Below, in pieces: positions 16,189-25,077 of a stretch of 39,450 bases of DNA. The stretch covers positions 1 through 39,450 of the forward strand of contig JABGYD010000089.1 in the NCBI GenBank assembly GCA_018675425.1, written 5' to 3'. This stretch comes from Kordiimonadaceae bacterium (lineage in GTDB: Bacteria; Pseudomonadota; Alphaproteobacteria; Sphingomonadales; Emcibacteraceae). Within the stretch, counting starts at the first letter, position 1. Each line of letters starts with the position of its first letter. The notes under the pieces were generated by a model. That model saw only the letters and a list, made by a program, of their open reading frames with translations, had not been told where the DNA came from and searched no databases. The position numbers were made by a program, and so were the translations under genes.

Positions 16189-17598
16189 ATGACTAATGAT
16201 ACTCAAAAACCAAAAGCAAATTCTTTATGGGGTGGCCGTTTTGAAGGTGGCGTTTCCGATATAATGGAAAAAATTAACGCCTCAATCGATTTTGATAAAT
16301 TACTATACAGGCAAGATATTCAGGGATCAATTGAACATTGTAGAATGTTGGCTGCGACAGGTATCATTTCAAATAAAGATGCAGAAATCATTCAAAGTGG
16401 ATTGAAAAAAATAGAAGGTGAAATTGAAGCTGGCGAATTTGAATTTTCTTCGGCACTTGAAGATATACATATGAATATTGAAGCACGCCTTACTGAAATC
16501 ATTGGTTCAACTGCAGGCCGGCTTCATACCGCGCGTTCTCGAAACGATCAGGTTGCGACCGATTTTAAACTTTGGGTACGCCAGGCTTGCGATCAGACGG
16601 ATGAAGCCTTAAAGGCTCTTCAGTTAGCTCTTGTCAAAAAAGCTGAAGAGAACGCGGATGTTATTATTCCGGGTTTTACTCACCTTCAAAGTGCTCAACC
16701 AGTTACTTTTGGTCATCATATGCTTGCATATTTTGAAATGTTCACACGCGATAGGGGGAGGTTCAAGGACGTTAGAAAGCGTTTAAATGAATGCCCGCTT
16801 GGTGCAGCTGCTCTAGCCGGAACATCCTTTCCTATTGACCGAAATCAAACCTCTGATGCACTTGGTTTTGACAGGCCTACAGCAAACTCTATGGACACAG
16901 TCTCAGACCGTGACTTTGCCCTCGAATTTATGTCTGCTGCAGCTATTAGCGCAATTCACGTCTCTAGATTAGCAGAAGAAATGATTACTTGGTCCTGTGC
17001 TCAGTTTAAATTTATTGAAATGTCCGATAGTTTCACTACCGGTTCATCGATTATGCCACAAAAAAGAAATCCTGATGCAGCTGAACTTTGTAGGGGTAAA
17101 TCCGGACGCATAATTGGTTCACTTAATAGTTTACTCATCACTATGAAGGGACTGCCATTAACATTTTCAAAAGATATGCAGGAAGATAAAGAAGCAACAT
17201 TTGATGTTGTTGAAACCTATTCCTTAATCATAGCTGCCATGACTGGTATGGTGCTAGATATGACTATAAATGTTAAAGAGATGAAACATGCAACTGAAAC
17301 TGGCTTTATAACTGCAACAGATCTAGCTGACTGGGTGGTCCGTGTTCTTGGGTTGCCGTTTAGAAATGCTCATCACATAACTGGCTCGATAGTTGCATTA
17401 GCAGAAAAAAAGGGCTGTGATCTTAATGGCCTTTCGTTAGAAGAGATGCAATCGGTGGAACCAAAAATTACCAACGATGTGTTTAATGTATTAAGTGTTG
17501 AAAATTCAGTTTCAAGCAGAGTAAGCTATGGCGGCACAGCACCATTAAAAGTGTTGGAACAAGTGGAAAATGCGAAAGAAAGAATAGAGTGTAAATGA
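16189..17598 (+). CDS. argH: Argininosuccinate lyase
   Basis: ArgH cleaves argininosuccinate into arginine and fumarate, the last step of arginine synthesis, as a cytoplasmic tetramer. The 469 residues show the full family pattern: LWGGRF near the N-terminus, [21 protein letters not shown], the catalytic His165 in FTHLQSAQP, and the flexible signature loop [11 protein letters not shown] (285-295). The ATG at 16189 follows a weak AAAG ribosome site. Its stop overlaps the next start (ATGA), so lptM is coupled to it. Because tlpA starts 33 bases away, the promoter must overlap the beginning of tlpA. Confidence 0.98.
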   Translation: MTNDTQKPKANSLWGGRFEGGVSDIMEKINASIDFDKLLYRQDIQGSIEHCRMLAATGIISNKDAEIIQSGLKKIEGEIEAGEFEFSSALEDIHMNIEARLTEIIGSTAGRLHTARSRNDQVATDFKLWVRQACDQTDEALKALQLALVKKAEENADVIIPGFTHLQSAQPVTFGHHMLAYFEMFTRDRGRFKDVRKRLNECPLGAAALAGTSFPIDRNQTSDALGFDRPTANSMDTVSDRDFALEFMSAAAISAIHVSRLAEEMITWSCAQFKFIEMSDSFTTGSSIMPQKRNPDAAELCRGKSGRIIGSLNSLLITMKGLPLTFSKDMQEDKEATFDVVETYSLIIAAMTGMVLDMTINVKEMKHATETGFITATDLADWVVRVLGLPFRNAHHITGSIVALAEKKGCDLNGLSLEEMQSVEPKITNDVFNVLSVENSVSSRVSYGGTAPLKVLEQVENAKERIECK

Positions 17599-17714
17599 AA
17601 CAGATTATAAAACTAATATTGAGCATCACATTGATTTTTGTGGTTGGATCTTGCGGAAAACGGGGTGATTTATTACCTCCCCCAGGTTATGAAAATCTAA
17701 GTAATAATAGTTAA
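17595..17714 (+). CDS. lptM: Small lipoprotein, LptM-like
   Basis: A 39-residue reading frame starts at the ATG overlapping the argH stop (ATGA) and ends 12 bases before lysA. It has a lysine-bearing N-terminus (MKQIIK), a hydrophobic core, a lipobox-like VVGSC with the acceptor Cys at residue 20, and then [12 protein letters not shown], which matches the CGxxGxL-P pattern of LptM (formerly YifL), the lipoprotein that helps LptD mature at the outer membrane. A tiny lipoprotein between argH and lysA is a known alphaproteobacterial layout that gene finders often miss. Function is assigned by motif and position only. Confidence 0.8.
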   Translation: MKQIIKLILSITLIFVVGSCGKRGDLLPPPGYENLSNNS

Positions 17715-17726
17715 GAAGATAATTTT

Positions 17727-18989
17727 ATGAATTTTTTTGAGCATAGAGACGGCGAAATGTTTGCCGAAAATATTAAGGTTTCAGAGATTGCTAAAAGTAT
17801 TAGTACGCCATTTTATCTCTATTCCACAGCGTCACTGACTTACCAATTTAATCAAATAAAAGAAGCATTTAGAAATACAGACCATCTTATTTGTTACGCG
17901 GTCAAAGCAAATACAAATCAAGCAGTTATAAAAACTCTTGGTGACCTTGGAGCTGGAGCTGATGTTGTCTCTGAAGGTGAAATGAGAAGAGTGCTAAAGG
18001 CCGGCATCCCCGCATGCAAAATTGTTTATTCAGGTGTAGCCAAGACTGCTCAGGAAATGACCTTTGCTCTTGAGCAGGGTATTTATCAGTTTAATGTAGA
18101 AAGCGAACCAGAGCTTTACCAGTTAAGTGAGGTTGCTTCTTCCATGGATAAAACTGCGGATATTACCTTTCGTGTAAACCCTGATGTAGATGCTAAAACA
18201 CATGCTAAAATTTCTACAGGTAAATCAGAAAATAAGTTTGGAATTCCTTGGGGTAACGTTCGCGAAATATGTCAGAGGGCATCTAAGCTTCCCGGAATTA
18301 ATCTGGTAGGGCTTGATCTTCATATTGGGTCGCAAATTACTAAACTTGAACCTTTTGAGGAAGCGTTCACACTTGTCGCCGGTCTTGTGAAACTTTTGCG
18401 TGAAGATGGCCATAATATTACTCGTCTCGATCTTGGCGGTGGTCTCGGTATCTCATACGAATGTAATGACCTACCGCCGCTGCCAAGTGATTATGCAAAA
18501 ATGGTTAAGCGGGTAACAGAACACCTTGGCTGTAGAATTATACTTGAACCCGGTCGGTTTTTAGTTGGTAATGCAGGCATATTAGTCTCAACAGTAGTTT
18601 ATATAAAAGACGGTGAAGAAAGAAAATTTCTAATCGTTGATGCTGCTATGAACGATCTTATCAGGCCGAGTATGTATGACGCTTATCACGAAATTGTGCC
18701 AGTTTTAGAAAGTAATGAAGAAATTTTACTTTATGATATTGTAGGCCCAGTTTGTGAAACTGGCGACAGTTTTGCTAGCAACCGCCCTATCACTTCGATG
18801 AAAACTGGCGACCTGCTAGCGATCCGTTCTGTGGGGGCTTATGGGGCTGTGATGTCATCAACATATAATACTAGAAAACTTATACCAGAAGTCCTTGTAA
18901 AGGACGATAAATTTGCTGTTGTAAGACCTCGGCCTACTTACGAGGAAATAATAAATCTTGATCATATTGCCCCCTGGCTGTCAGAGTAG
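17727..18989 (+). CDS. lysA: Diaminopimelate decarboxylase
   Basis: LysA decarboxylates meso-diaminopimelate to L-lysine, the final step of lysine synthesis. It is a 420-residue PLP enzyme with an alanine-racemase-type TIM barrel and a C-terminal beta domain. Visible are the PLP-binding Lys60 in CYAVKANTN, GADVVSEGE, NKFGI, LHIGSQI, the glycine-rich phosphate-binding LDLGGGLGI, EPGRFLVGNAG, and the substrate-binding GPVCETGD near the C-terminus. The ATG at 17727 has AAGA upstream. It belongs to the argH-lptM-lysA-DUF4175 operon. Confidence 0.97.
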   Translation: MNFFEHRDGEMFAENIKVSEIAKSISTPFYLYSTASLTYQFNQIKEAFRNTDHLICYAVKANTNQAVIKTLGDLGAGADVVSEGEMRRVLKAGIPACKIVYSGVAKTAQEMTFALEQGIYQFNVESEPELYQLSEVASSMDKTADITFRVNPDVDAKTHAKISTGKSENKFGIPWGNVREICQRASKLPGINLVGLDLHIGSQITKLEPFEEAFTLVAGLVKLLREDGHNITRLDLGGGLGISYECNDLPPLPSDYAKMVKRVTEHLGCRIILEPGRFLVGNAGILVSTVVYIKDGEERKFLIVDAAMNDLIRPSMYDAYHEIVPVLESNEEILLYDIVGPVCETGDSFASNRPITSMKTGDLLAIRSVGAYGAVMSSTYNTRKLIPEVLVKDDKFAVVRPRPTYEEIINLDHIAPWLSE

Positions 18990-19018
18990 ATTTAGCTGTA
19001 TAATTAAAAGGTTGTATT

Positions 19019-21028
19019 TTGTTAAAAGCTAAATTTAAATTTTTTACTAATAATAAAAGATTGCCATTTAATGGAACGTCTTTTATTTCCGGTTTAGTTC
19101 CCACTCTAATAGTTATTCTTACATATTATATTATTTCTCTTCTTGATCTGTGGCCCTACTTTTCCCCCATTGTGCAAACCATTTTCTATTTATTTACACT
19201 GCTTGTTGGAAGTATTTTTTTACTCTTGGGGTTTTTTAGAAAAATAAAATATTCTCAAAAAAAAGCAACTGCGTCGCTCGCTGTGTGTATTTGTATATTT
19301 ACTATATTAGCTCTTTCCAGTGGAACAAATTTTGTGCATCTAACCACTCTCGCCTTCAAGCCAAGGTCTCTTTTTGATTATCCTGTTGCGTATGTAACAG
19401 CCGTCGTAACTGCACCAGAATATCTTCAAAAAGAACCGCTCCAAATTTTTTTTACGGATATTACTGAAGATGGTGGAGAATTAAATCCGATCCATGAGGG
19501 TAGTATCATCAGCGTACATGTGGAGGGTCTTGATTGGGCCCCTATTATTAAACTTTCAGACGGTAAGGTGGTTCCATTTAAAAAACAGAAGAATGGTGAT
19601 TTAAAAGCTAATATAAAAATCAGTAATCAAATTTGGTGGTCGTTGAACCAAGGCTCACGTTCACTTGGCACTTGGCCAATTATTATCATAGAAGATCAAG
19701 AGCCAAAGATTACCAAATTTAGCCTTGAGGATCACGCTAACGATAAAGGCTATTTGACCTTTGATGTAGATGTTATTGATGATCGAAAAATTATAAATAC
19801 GTTTGTAGAACTCATCAATTCAAATGGGATAATTGTGGATAGAAAAGCCTTAGCTCTTGAGGATATAATATCATACAACCGTAATTTTTATCTTGATTTT
19901 AGCAGGTCTAAATATGCAGGCTTTGTTGTAGACGTTAAATTATCAGTTGAGGATGAAATGGGTCAGGTGTCGAGTTTTATTCTTGAAAATATAAAAATAC
20001 CAATAAAGACCTACCGTCATCCAGTAGCTGGAAAACTCATTTCTCTTTATCATGAACTTGGCCAGAAAAGGCCAGAATTTAGGTCGATTACACGACAAAT
20101 TAAAGCTCTTGGCTTATTACCTGATGCAGAGGGTCTTCCTCCTATATATTATGTGGCCATGCGTTCAGCATATTGGCGCTTAAGTGATTATAATAACCAT
20201 GAAGGTTATGAAGTAGCTCGCAATTTACTCTGGGATACTGCCCAAAAAATTGAAAACAGTGACATGGGCATCATTGAGAATAATCTTATCGCCTCGTTGG
20301 ATAAACTTGCTCTTTTAATAAACCAGAAACAATCAGTCCAAAATATACGTGAAGGACTTAGAAGTGTGGATGGCTTTTTTCAAGATTATATAGTGGTAGG
20401 GAAAACTACCACCTCGCATGACTATTCACTCGATGTAGATATCCAATCGGTAAGAAAATTATATAGTTATATTTTAGCTTTTAGTGACCAGAAAAAATAT
20501 CATAGTGCGTTATTAATGGTTAACTTTATTAGTAAAGGCTTAGTTCAAAATAATAATCTTATTCTAAGTGGTAATGGTCTTGGACATTATTTAGCCCTTT
20601 CAGAAGGCAGAAAAATTATTGATAATTTAATTTTGGTTCAAAAAAAACTGCTTTCTAATTCTTATAATGAGGAAGTTTGGGGTGGACTTATTATAAATAA
20701 GCGACAAACTAATGGAAAGATAGATTTAGAAAATGTAAAGCATAGTCAGTTTATCTTACAATCAAAAGTAGGCGATGCCATGAAGGCGCTGGAAAAAAAA
20801 GTTTCTTTCGCCAGTAAAAAATCAAACTTTTTACTAAAAAGTGCTTCTGTACTTGTAGAGGAAATTCTTGCAAAAATGACTAATAATGAAATTAATAAAA
20901 TAGCTCTGTCCCAGTCAGAACTTGTTGTTATCATGGGTAATCTTAAGAGGGAGCTTGGAAAACCTATTTTAAAATCACCAGAGTTTCAAAATATAATGAA
21001 AGAGATAAATTTTAAACCGACCCTCTGA
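19019..21028 (+). CDS. DUF4175 / TIGR02302-family membrane protein
   Basis: This 669-residue protein of unknown function belongs to a family found in alphaproteobacteria next to lysA. Two or three N-terminal membrane segments (about 22-42, 50-72 and 83-100) precede a large, presumably periplasmic part. The diagnostic middle segment reads YRHPVAGKLISLYHELGQ, then PIYYVAMRSAYWRL and ARNLLWDTAQKIE. Many family members have a long Gln-rich C-terminus and exceed 800 residues; here that tail is missing, so this is a short version. The start is a TTG at 19019 with AAAAGG 7 bases upstream; no better start exists. It converges on the MJ0042 gene. Confidence 0.85.
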   Translation: MLKAKFKFFTNNKRLPFNGTSFISGLVPTLIVILTYYIISLLDLWPYFSPIVQTIFYLFTLLVGSIFLLLGFFRKIKYSQKKATASLAVCICIFTILALSSGTNFVHLTTLAFKPRSLFDYPVAYVTAVVTAPEYLQKEPLQIFFTDITEDGGELNPIHEGSIISVHVEGLDWAPIIKLSDGKVVPFKKQKNGDLKANIKISNQIWWSLNQGSRSLGTWPIIIIEDQEPKITKFSLEDHANDKGYLTFDVDVIDDRKIINTFVELINSNGIIVDRKALALEDIISYNRNFYLDFSRSKYAGFVVDVKLSVEDEMGQVSSFILENIKIPIKTYRHPVAGKLISLYHELGQKRPEFRSITRQIKALGLLPDAEGLPPIYYVAMRSAYWRLSDYNNHEGYEVARNLLWDTAQKIENSDMGIIENNLIASLDKLALLINQKQSVQNIREGLRSVDGFFQDYIVVGKTTTSHDYSLDVDIQSVRKLYSYILAFSDQKKYHSALLMVNFISKGLVQNNNLILSGNGLGHYLALSEGRKIIDNLILVQKKLLSNSYNEEVWGGLIINKRQTNGKIDLENVKHSQFILQSKVGDAMKALEKKVSFASKKSNFLLKSASVLVEEILAKMTNNEINKIALSQSELVVIMGNLKRELGKPILKSPEFQNIMKEINFKPTL

Positions 21029-21053
21029 CCTTTGAATTTTCTTTTTCTATACT

Positions 21054-21088
21054 TAAAGTAATTAAGCTTATTATAACTAATTACTTTA
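21054..21088. terminator. Candidate shared hairpin between convergent genes
   Basis: TAAAGTAATTA (21054-21064) and TAATTACTTTA (21078-21088) are perfect inverted repeats of 11 bp with a 13-base loop, between the stops of DUF4175 and the MJ0042 gene; the right arm covers the MJ0042 stop codon. It is AT-rich and no T-run follows, so termination is plausible but not certain. Confidence 0.4.
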
Positions 21089-21848
21089 TTGTAAATGTAA
21101 CGCTGGCGTCTCTGGCTTCTTTAGGGGGAGATGGCAGATAATTAATAAAATTGATACTCTCTCCCTTTTGAATACTTGTTGTTTCAGTTTTAAAGTTCCA
21201 AGTATGAATATTACGACTATTTTCATCAAGAAGTGTGACTTTAATTGCTGGTATTATTTGATGATAATCTGTGTGGTTTTCGACAGTGCCTTCAATAACT
21301 AGATGAGAGATTTCGTTAATTTGTTTTAGTATTACCTTGTTTACTTCGATTTTTAGGAGACTTTCATTTTTCACAACTTTTTTGGCTCCAGTTGGGCGAA
21401 TAGCTCCGCTATTATCTAAGCCCAACGCAATATAAAGTTTTTGTGCTGGGAGCCAGTTTGACACTATGGTGTCCTGAAAACCTATGAATGAACTGGAAAG
21501 AATAGTTATAAAAATAGCAAGTGAAACCCAACCAATTTTGTTTGATTCATATTTTTGATTTTGAAGTGCTGGTAGGTTAGACTTTTCTATGGCTGGTCCC
21601 GACTGTTCTCTTTTTTTGTTTGGTTGCACATCTGAACCATCGTTGTTTTTGGAACCTTCATTTTCTGTAACTTGAGTCTCCTTGGTTTGGCTAATGTTTT
21701 TTAGCTGAGAAATATCTAGATCATTTTCAGATTTTTTCTCAAACCAGCTGTGGGCGCATTTTGCACAACGTACAGTTCGCCCAAGGGGGAGAAGGACGTT
21801 GGGGTTAACGACATATCGTGCTTTACATTCCGGACACGTAAGAATCAT
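21081..21848 (-). CDS. MJ0042-type zinc-ribbon and DUF3426-like membrane protein
   Basis: The 255-residue protein starts with a zinc ribbon (ILTCPECKARYVV and VRCAKCAHSWF: two CxxC pairs, residues 4-40). A charged, disordered linker (about 41-100) comes next, then one membrane segment (about 105-127), then a C-terminal domain (about 150-255) with IEGTVENHTDY and PAIKVTLLDENSR, typical of DUF3426/FxLYD-like domains. The topology would be a cytoplasmic ribbon and an external beta domain. Function is unknown. A gene of this type divergent from ftsE is conserved in many alphaproteobacteria, hinting at envelope or division control. Its promoter is listed separately. Confidence 0.85.
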   Translation of the reverse strand: MILTCPECKARYVVNPNVLLPLGRTVRCAKCAHSWFEKKSENDLDISQLKNISQTKETQVTENEGSKNNDGSDVQPNKKREQSGPAIEKSNLPALQNQKYESNKIGWVSLAIFITILSSSFIGFQDTIVSNWLPAQKLYIALGLDNSGAIRPTGAKKVVKNESLLKIEVNKVILKQINEISHLVIEGTVENHTDYHQIIPAIKVTLLDENSRNIHTWNFKTETTSIQKGESINFINYLPSPPKEARDASVTFTIK

Positions 21849-21892
21849 TTATGGAGCCCGCTTCCTGCTATGGTATGTTAAATTGTATTCAC

Positions 21893-21921
21893 ATTATAAT
21901 GTGCCCCCCGATGATTATCAA
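21893..21921 (-). promoter_or_regulatory. Promoter of the MJ0042-type gene, with palindromic -10 region
   Basis: On the minus strand TTGATA (21916-21921) and TATAAT (21893-21898) are 17 bases apart. The -10 is perfect and lies inside a 14-bp perfect palindrome, CACATTATAATGTG (21890-21903), which could be an operator. Confidence 0.65.
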
Positions 21922-22019
21922 TACATTAACATTTATGAGATATAACGTGTCGATAATATGGGTCAATTCGGTTTGCATTATGATTATTACTGTGTTCTAA
22001 AAGAAAAAATAGGATTTTA

Positions 22020-22046
22020 ATGAATATAGGGGCCTTAATTGGTTGA
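22020..22046 (+). CDS. Possible minicistron overlapping the ftsE start
   Basis: ATG at 22020 opens an eight-residue frame (MNIGALIG) closed by TGA at 22044-22046. AGGA sits 5 bases upstream. The frame overlaps the TTG start of ftsE (22039) out of frame, so ribosomes ending here could re-initiate on ftsE. No homology can be judged at this length; it could be chance. Confidence 0.3.
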   Translation: MNIGALIG

Positions 22047-22749
22047 GTTTAAAAATGTAAGTATGAGCTATGAAAAAGGGCATGAAGTTTTGAAGAATAT
22101 TTCTTTTAAACTTGAACCTGGGTCTATGCATTTTCTCACCGGCCCTAGCGGATCAGGTAAGACATCTTTACTCAAACTAATTTATTTGGCGCAGAAGCCA
22201 AGTTATGGGGAAATACTAATGTTTAACCGCGACGTCGCAAAGGTTAAACGAGAAGATTTGCCAGCACTCAGGCGCCGAATTGGAGTAGTTTTTCAGGATT
22301 TTAGACTACTTGACCATATGTCAGCTGTCCATAATGTGGCATTACCTCTAAGGATTGCTGGTGCCAGCTTTTCTGAGGTTAGCGAACACGTTGAAGAACT
22401 TCTGAGCTGGGTAGGGCTTGGCGATAAAATGAATTCAAATCCGACAGCTCTTTCGGGTGGAGAAAAACAAAGAGTGGCTATCGCCCGCGCTGTAATACGT
22501 CGACCTGATATAATAGTTGCGGATGAACCAACAGGTAACGTTGATCCAAAAATGGCCGAGCGACTTATGTACCTCTTCGTTGAACTTAACAAGTTGGGCA
22601 CAACAATTGTTATCGCTACCCACGATGATGCCCTAGTTGCTAAAGTGGGCGCACCAAGATTACATTTAATTGATGGTAAGCTCTTGCAAGTCAAAGGTTC
22701 AAAGGAAGATATTAGTGAGTTCATTGAAAATGAAGGGATATCAAGATGA
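22039..22749 (+). CDS. ftsE: Cell division ATP-binding protein FtsE
   Basis: FtsE is the cytoplasmic ATPase of the FtsEX complex, which uses ATP cycles to activate EnvC and the septal amidases. The 236 residues carry Walker A GPSGSGKT (35-42), the Q-loop VFQDFRLL, the ABC signature LSGGEKQRVAIARA, Walker B IIVADEPTGNVDP and the switch His in IATHDD. The start must be the TTG at 22039: an in-frame stop lies directly upstream and MVEFKNVSMSY fits the family N-terminus. AGGGG lies 6 bases upstream. It overlaps ftsX (ATGA). The non-AUG start and the overlapping minicistron suggest low, coupled translation. Confidence 0.97.
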   Translation: MVEFKNVSMSYEKGHEVLKNISFKLEPGSMHFLTGPSGSGKTSLLKLIYLAQKPSYGEILMFNRDVAKVKREDLPALRRRIGVVFQDFRLLDHMSAVHNVALPLRIAGASFSEVSEHVEELLSWVGLGDKMNSNPTALSGGEKQRVAIARAVIRRPDIIVADEPTGNVDPKMAERLMYLFVELNKLGTTIVIATHDDALVAKVGAPRLHLIDGKLLQVKGSKEDISEFIENEGISR

Positions 22750-23627
22750 GCCAATCCTTTGATTTTTTGCCAACAATAAATAATCGTGAAGCGACAAAAC
22801 TACTGCCTTGGGTCATGGCAATTATGGTTTATTTGAGTGCACTTGCAGCAACGGGAAGCTTGCTGTTAAACGCAGGTTTTGAAGATTGGGCAGGCTCACT
22901 CCAAGGTCGTATCACCGTGCAGGTGACTGGTGCTGATAAAGACCTTATAGTTGCGCAGTCATTTGAAATTCAAGAAACACTCCAGCGTACCCCGGGAATA
23001 AAATCAGTACGAATTCTATCGGATGAAGAAATATCATTACTTCTAGAGCCTTGGTTGGGTTCTGGAAATATTACCGAAGACCTTCCGCTGCCAATAATGA
23101 TGGATGTCCTAATTAATAATGGTGCCTATATCAATCTTGGGGCCCTGGAAAGTAAAGTTAAACAAATCAGTGATAGTGTTTATCTCGATGACCATGGCCA
23201 GTGGTTAAATAGTTTTTATGATTTAGCTAATATGATTGAGTATATGTCGGTGGGTATTTTATTTATGGTTCTTATAGTTTCAGTTTGCATTGTAATTTTT
23301 GCTACAAAATCCAGCATGTCCGAACACAAAAAAACTCTTAAAATAATGCACCTAATGGGGGCTCAAGATAAGATGGTCGCCCGCACATACCAAAAAAGAT
23401 TTATGTATTATGGCCTTAAGGGTGGAGTTATTGGATTGGTATTTTCTTTCTTAACATTTTATGGACTTTTAAATCTCTTCCAAAATCTATCAGAAGGCCT
23501 CGTTGAAATGCCTACATTACCATATTTAAAAATGTGTATCCTGCTGTTGATACCGGTCCTATTTGCCTTGCTGACAATGCTGTCGGCAAGAATTACTGTT
23601 TTGCGCGCACTGGGAAGGATGGTATGA
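22746..23627 (+). CDS. ftsX: Cell division protein FtsX
   Basis: FtsX is the membrane half of FtsEX; its extracytoplasmic domain binds EnvC-type activators. The 293-residue protein has the expected topology: one membrane segment (about 22-43), an external domain of about 120 residues (QGRITVQVTG, SVRILSDEE, ITEDLPLPIMMDV), then three more membrane segments (about 170-192, 218-240, 260-282). MHLMGAQDKMVARTYQKRF between the second and third is the typical FtsX cytoplasmic loop. It starts within the ftsE stop and ends 7 bases before the ydcF-like gene. Confidence 0.95.
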   Translation: MSQSFDFLPTINNREATKLLPWVMAIMVYLSALAATGSLLLNAGFEDWAGSLQGRITVQVTGADKDLIVAQSFEIQETLQRTPGIKSVRILSDEEISLLLEPWLGSGNITEDLPLPIMMDVLINNGAYINLGALESKVKQISDSVYLDDHGQWLNSFYDLANMIEYMSVGILFMVLIVSVCIVIFATKSSMSEHKKTLKIMHLMGAQDKMVARTYQKRFMYYGLKGGVIGLVFSFLTFYGLLNLFQNLSEGLVEMPTLPYLKMCILLLIPVLFALLTMLSARITVLRALGRMV

Positions 23628-23634
23628 TCCTAGC

Positions 23635-24213
23635 ATGCGATTAATATTTTCCATTTTCTTTTCATTTCTTCTTGTCTGGTTTGGCGGCTATTTATGGTAC
23701 ATAAATAAACTCACCTCGGGTGAATTGACTGTGAATGAGAAAACCGATGCCATAGTAGTTCTTACAGGCGGTCAAAATCGCCTGAATGTTGCAATCAAAT
23801 TACTTGAAGATGGTTTGGCTGAGAAGCTTTATATTTCTGGCGTTGATGAAAAGGTAACGCGCGCTGAACTACTTAACTTGTTGGGTAGTAAAAAAGAGCT
23901 AGAGGAATGTTGTATAGAAAGTGGTAATCAAGCGGAAGATACTGTTGGCAACGCTATCGAAACACTGAAGTGGCTAGAAAATAATAATATAAAAACTTTA
24001 AGGGTAGTTACTTCTCTCGAACATATGCCACGTGCAATGGTAGAATTTAAACGGTTTATACCGAAAATTAAATTCATTGAACATCCAGTTGGAAGCTGGC
24101 GGCCTGAAAATATTAATTATTTCAGCTTGTCGCAAGAATATAGTAAATATATTATTAGTCTGCTTCGGGCAAAGGCCTTAGATCAATTATATAACAAAAT
24201 TACCTCATCTTGA
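23635..24213 (+). CDS. YdcF-family (DUF218) membrane-anchored protein
   Basis: This is a 192-residue protein with an N-terminal membrane segment (about 4-24) and a DUF218 domain. Signature parts are TDAIVVLTGGQNRLNVAI, AEKLYISGV, GNQAEDTVGNAIETLKWL and LRVVTSLEHMPRAMVEF. DUF218 members include YdcF and the E. coli ElyC/SanA group, linked to envelope integrity and peptidoglycan or lipid-carrier metabolism; the exact reaction is not established. Its position between ftsX and plsC is common in alphaproteobacteria and supports an envelope role. No strong ribosome site precedes the ATG at 23635, so it is probably coupled to ftsX. Confidence 0.88.
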   Translation: MRLIFSIFFSFLLVWFGGYLWYINKLTSGELTVNEKTDAIVVLTGGQNRLNVAIKLLEDGLAEKLYISGVDEKVTRAELLNLLGSKKELEECCIESGNQAEDTVGNAIETLKWLENNNIKTLRVVTSLEHMPRAMVEFKRFIPKIKFIEHPVGSWRPENINYFSLSQEYSKYIISLLRAKALDQLYNKITSS

Positions 24214-24233
24214 TGAATAAAGGAGAAAAATAA

Positions 24234-24941
24234 GTGCCGGCAGTGCGGTCTAGTTTTTTTAAGGCAATTTTTTATCTATGGACGGTATTATTTTGCGTGC
24301 TCTATCTACCTTTATTCTGGCTACCAACAAATGGTTTAATTGCGTTTCAGGGTATATGGTCGCGCGGGGTGCGGGTTATATTGCAAGTTATTATGAATAT
24401 TCGGCTTGAAATTAGAGGTTCCAAATATATACCCACTGGTGGGGCTCTGATCGCTATGAAGCATCAATCGTCTTTTGATACTTTTGTAATGCACACAGTA
24501 GTGAGCCATCCGGCATTTGTGATGAAAAAAGAACTCCTTAGAATACCTCTTTACGGTCAATTTTGCTTAAATACGGGCATGATACCTATTGATCGCGATG
24601 GAGGTTTGAGAGCGCTAAAAAGACTCATGAAAGATGCAAAAAAATCGATTAATGAGGAACGACAGTTAATTATTTTTCCAGAAGGTTCGCGAACATATCC
24701 TGGGCAACACGTAGAGTATCAGTCAGGTATTTTTGGTATTTATAAATACACCAAAAAAGCCGTAATACCAGTAGCCCTTAATTCGGGTACTTACTGGCCG
24801 AAAAAAGAGCATTTGGTGGCGGGGGGCACAATTATTTTTGAATTTCTTGAGCCCATTAAATCGGGACTTACCAAAGATGTTTTTATGAAAGTGCTTGAAA
24901 ATAAAATTGAGACAGCAAGCAATGATCTGATAAATAGTTAA
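24234..24941 (+). CDS. plsC: 1-acyl-sn-glycerol-3-phosphate acyltransferase
   Basis: PlsC acylates lysophosphatidic acid at position 2 to make phosphatidic acid at the inner membrane. The 235-residue protein has an N-terminal membrane segment (about 8-32) and the acyltransferase motifs: H77-QSSFD82 (HX4D catalytic dyad), a GMIPIDRDGG block, and FPEGSR (148-153) for phosphate binding; VIPVALNSG is motif IV. The start is a GTG at 24234 with AAAGGAGA upstream. It is the last gene of the ftsE-ftsX-ydcF-plsC group; hairpins follow. Confidence 0.94.
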   Translation: MPAVRSSFFKAIFYLWTVLFCVLYLPLFWLPTNGLIAFQGIWSRGVRVILQVIMNIRLEIRGSKYIPTGGALIAMKHQSSFDTFVMHTVVSHPAFVMKKELLRIPLYGQFCLNTGMIPIDRDGGLRALKRLMKDAKKSINEERQLIIFPEGSRTYPGQHVEYQSGIFGIYKYTKKAVIPVALNSGTYWPKKEHLVAGGTIIFEFLEPIKSGLTKDVFMKVLENKIETASNDLINS

Positions 24942-24951
24942 AATAAAAAAT

Positions 24952-25003
24952 AACTATCTTAAATAGTCTCCTGTCATATTTGATAGGCTGAATTATAGTT
25001 TTT
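24952..25003 (+). terminator. Candidate terminator after plsC
   Basis: An inner hairpin (24970-24987, seven pairs including one G-T, four-base loop) is enclosed by AACTAT (24952-24957) and ATAGTT (24995-25000), followed by five T (24999-25003). The outer stem is weak. Confidence 0.4.
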
Positions 25004-25059
25004 AATAGATAAAATAATTTGTATCAACAGACCTTGATTAACTTATTATCTATTTTTTT
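25004..25059 (+). terminator. Second candidate terminator, between plsC and DUF2125
   Basis: AATAGATAA (25004-25012) pairs perfectly with TTATCTATT (25046-25054). The loop contains a further ATCAA/TTGAT stem, and a run of seven T covers 25053-25059. It ends 18 bases before the DUF2125 start, so it may terminate the ftsE operon or attenuate DUF2125. Confidence 0.5.
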
Positions 25060-25077
25060 AATTAATAGGAATACTTT

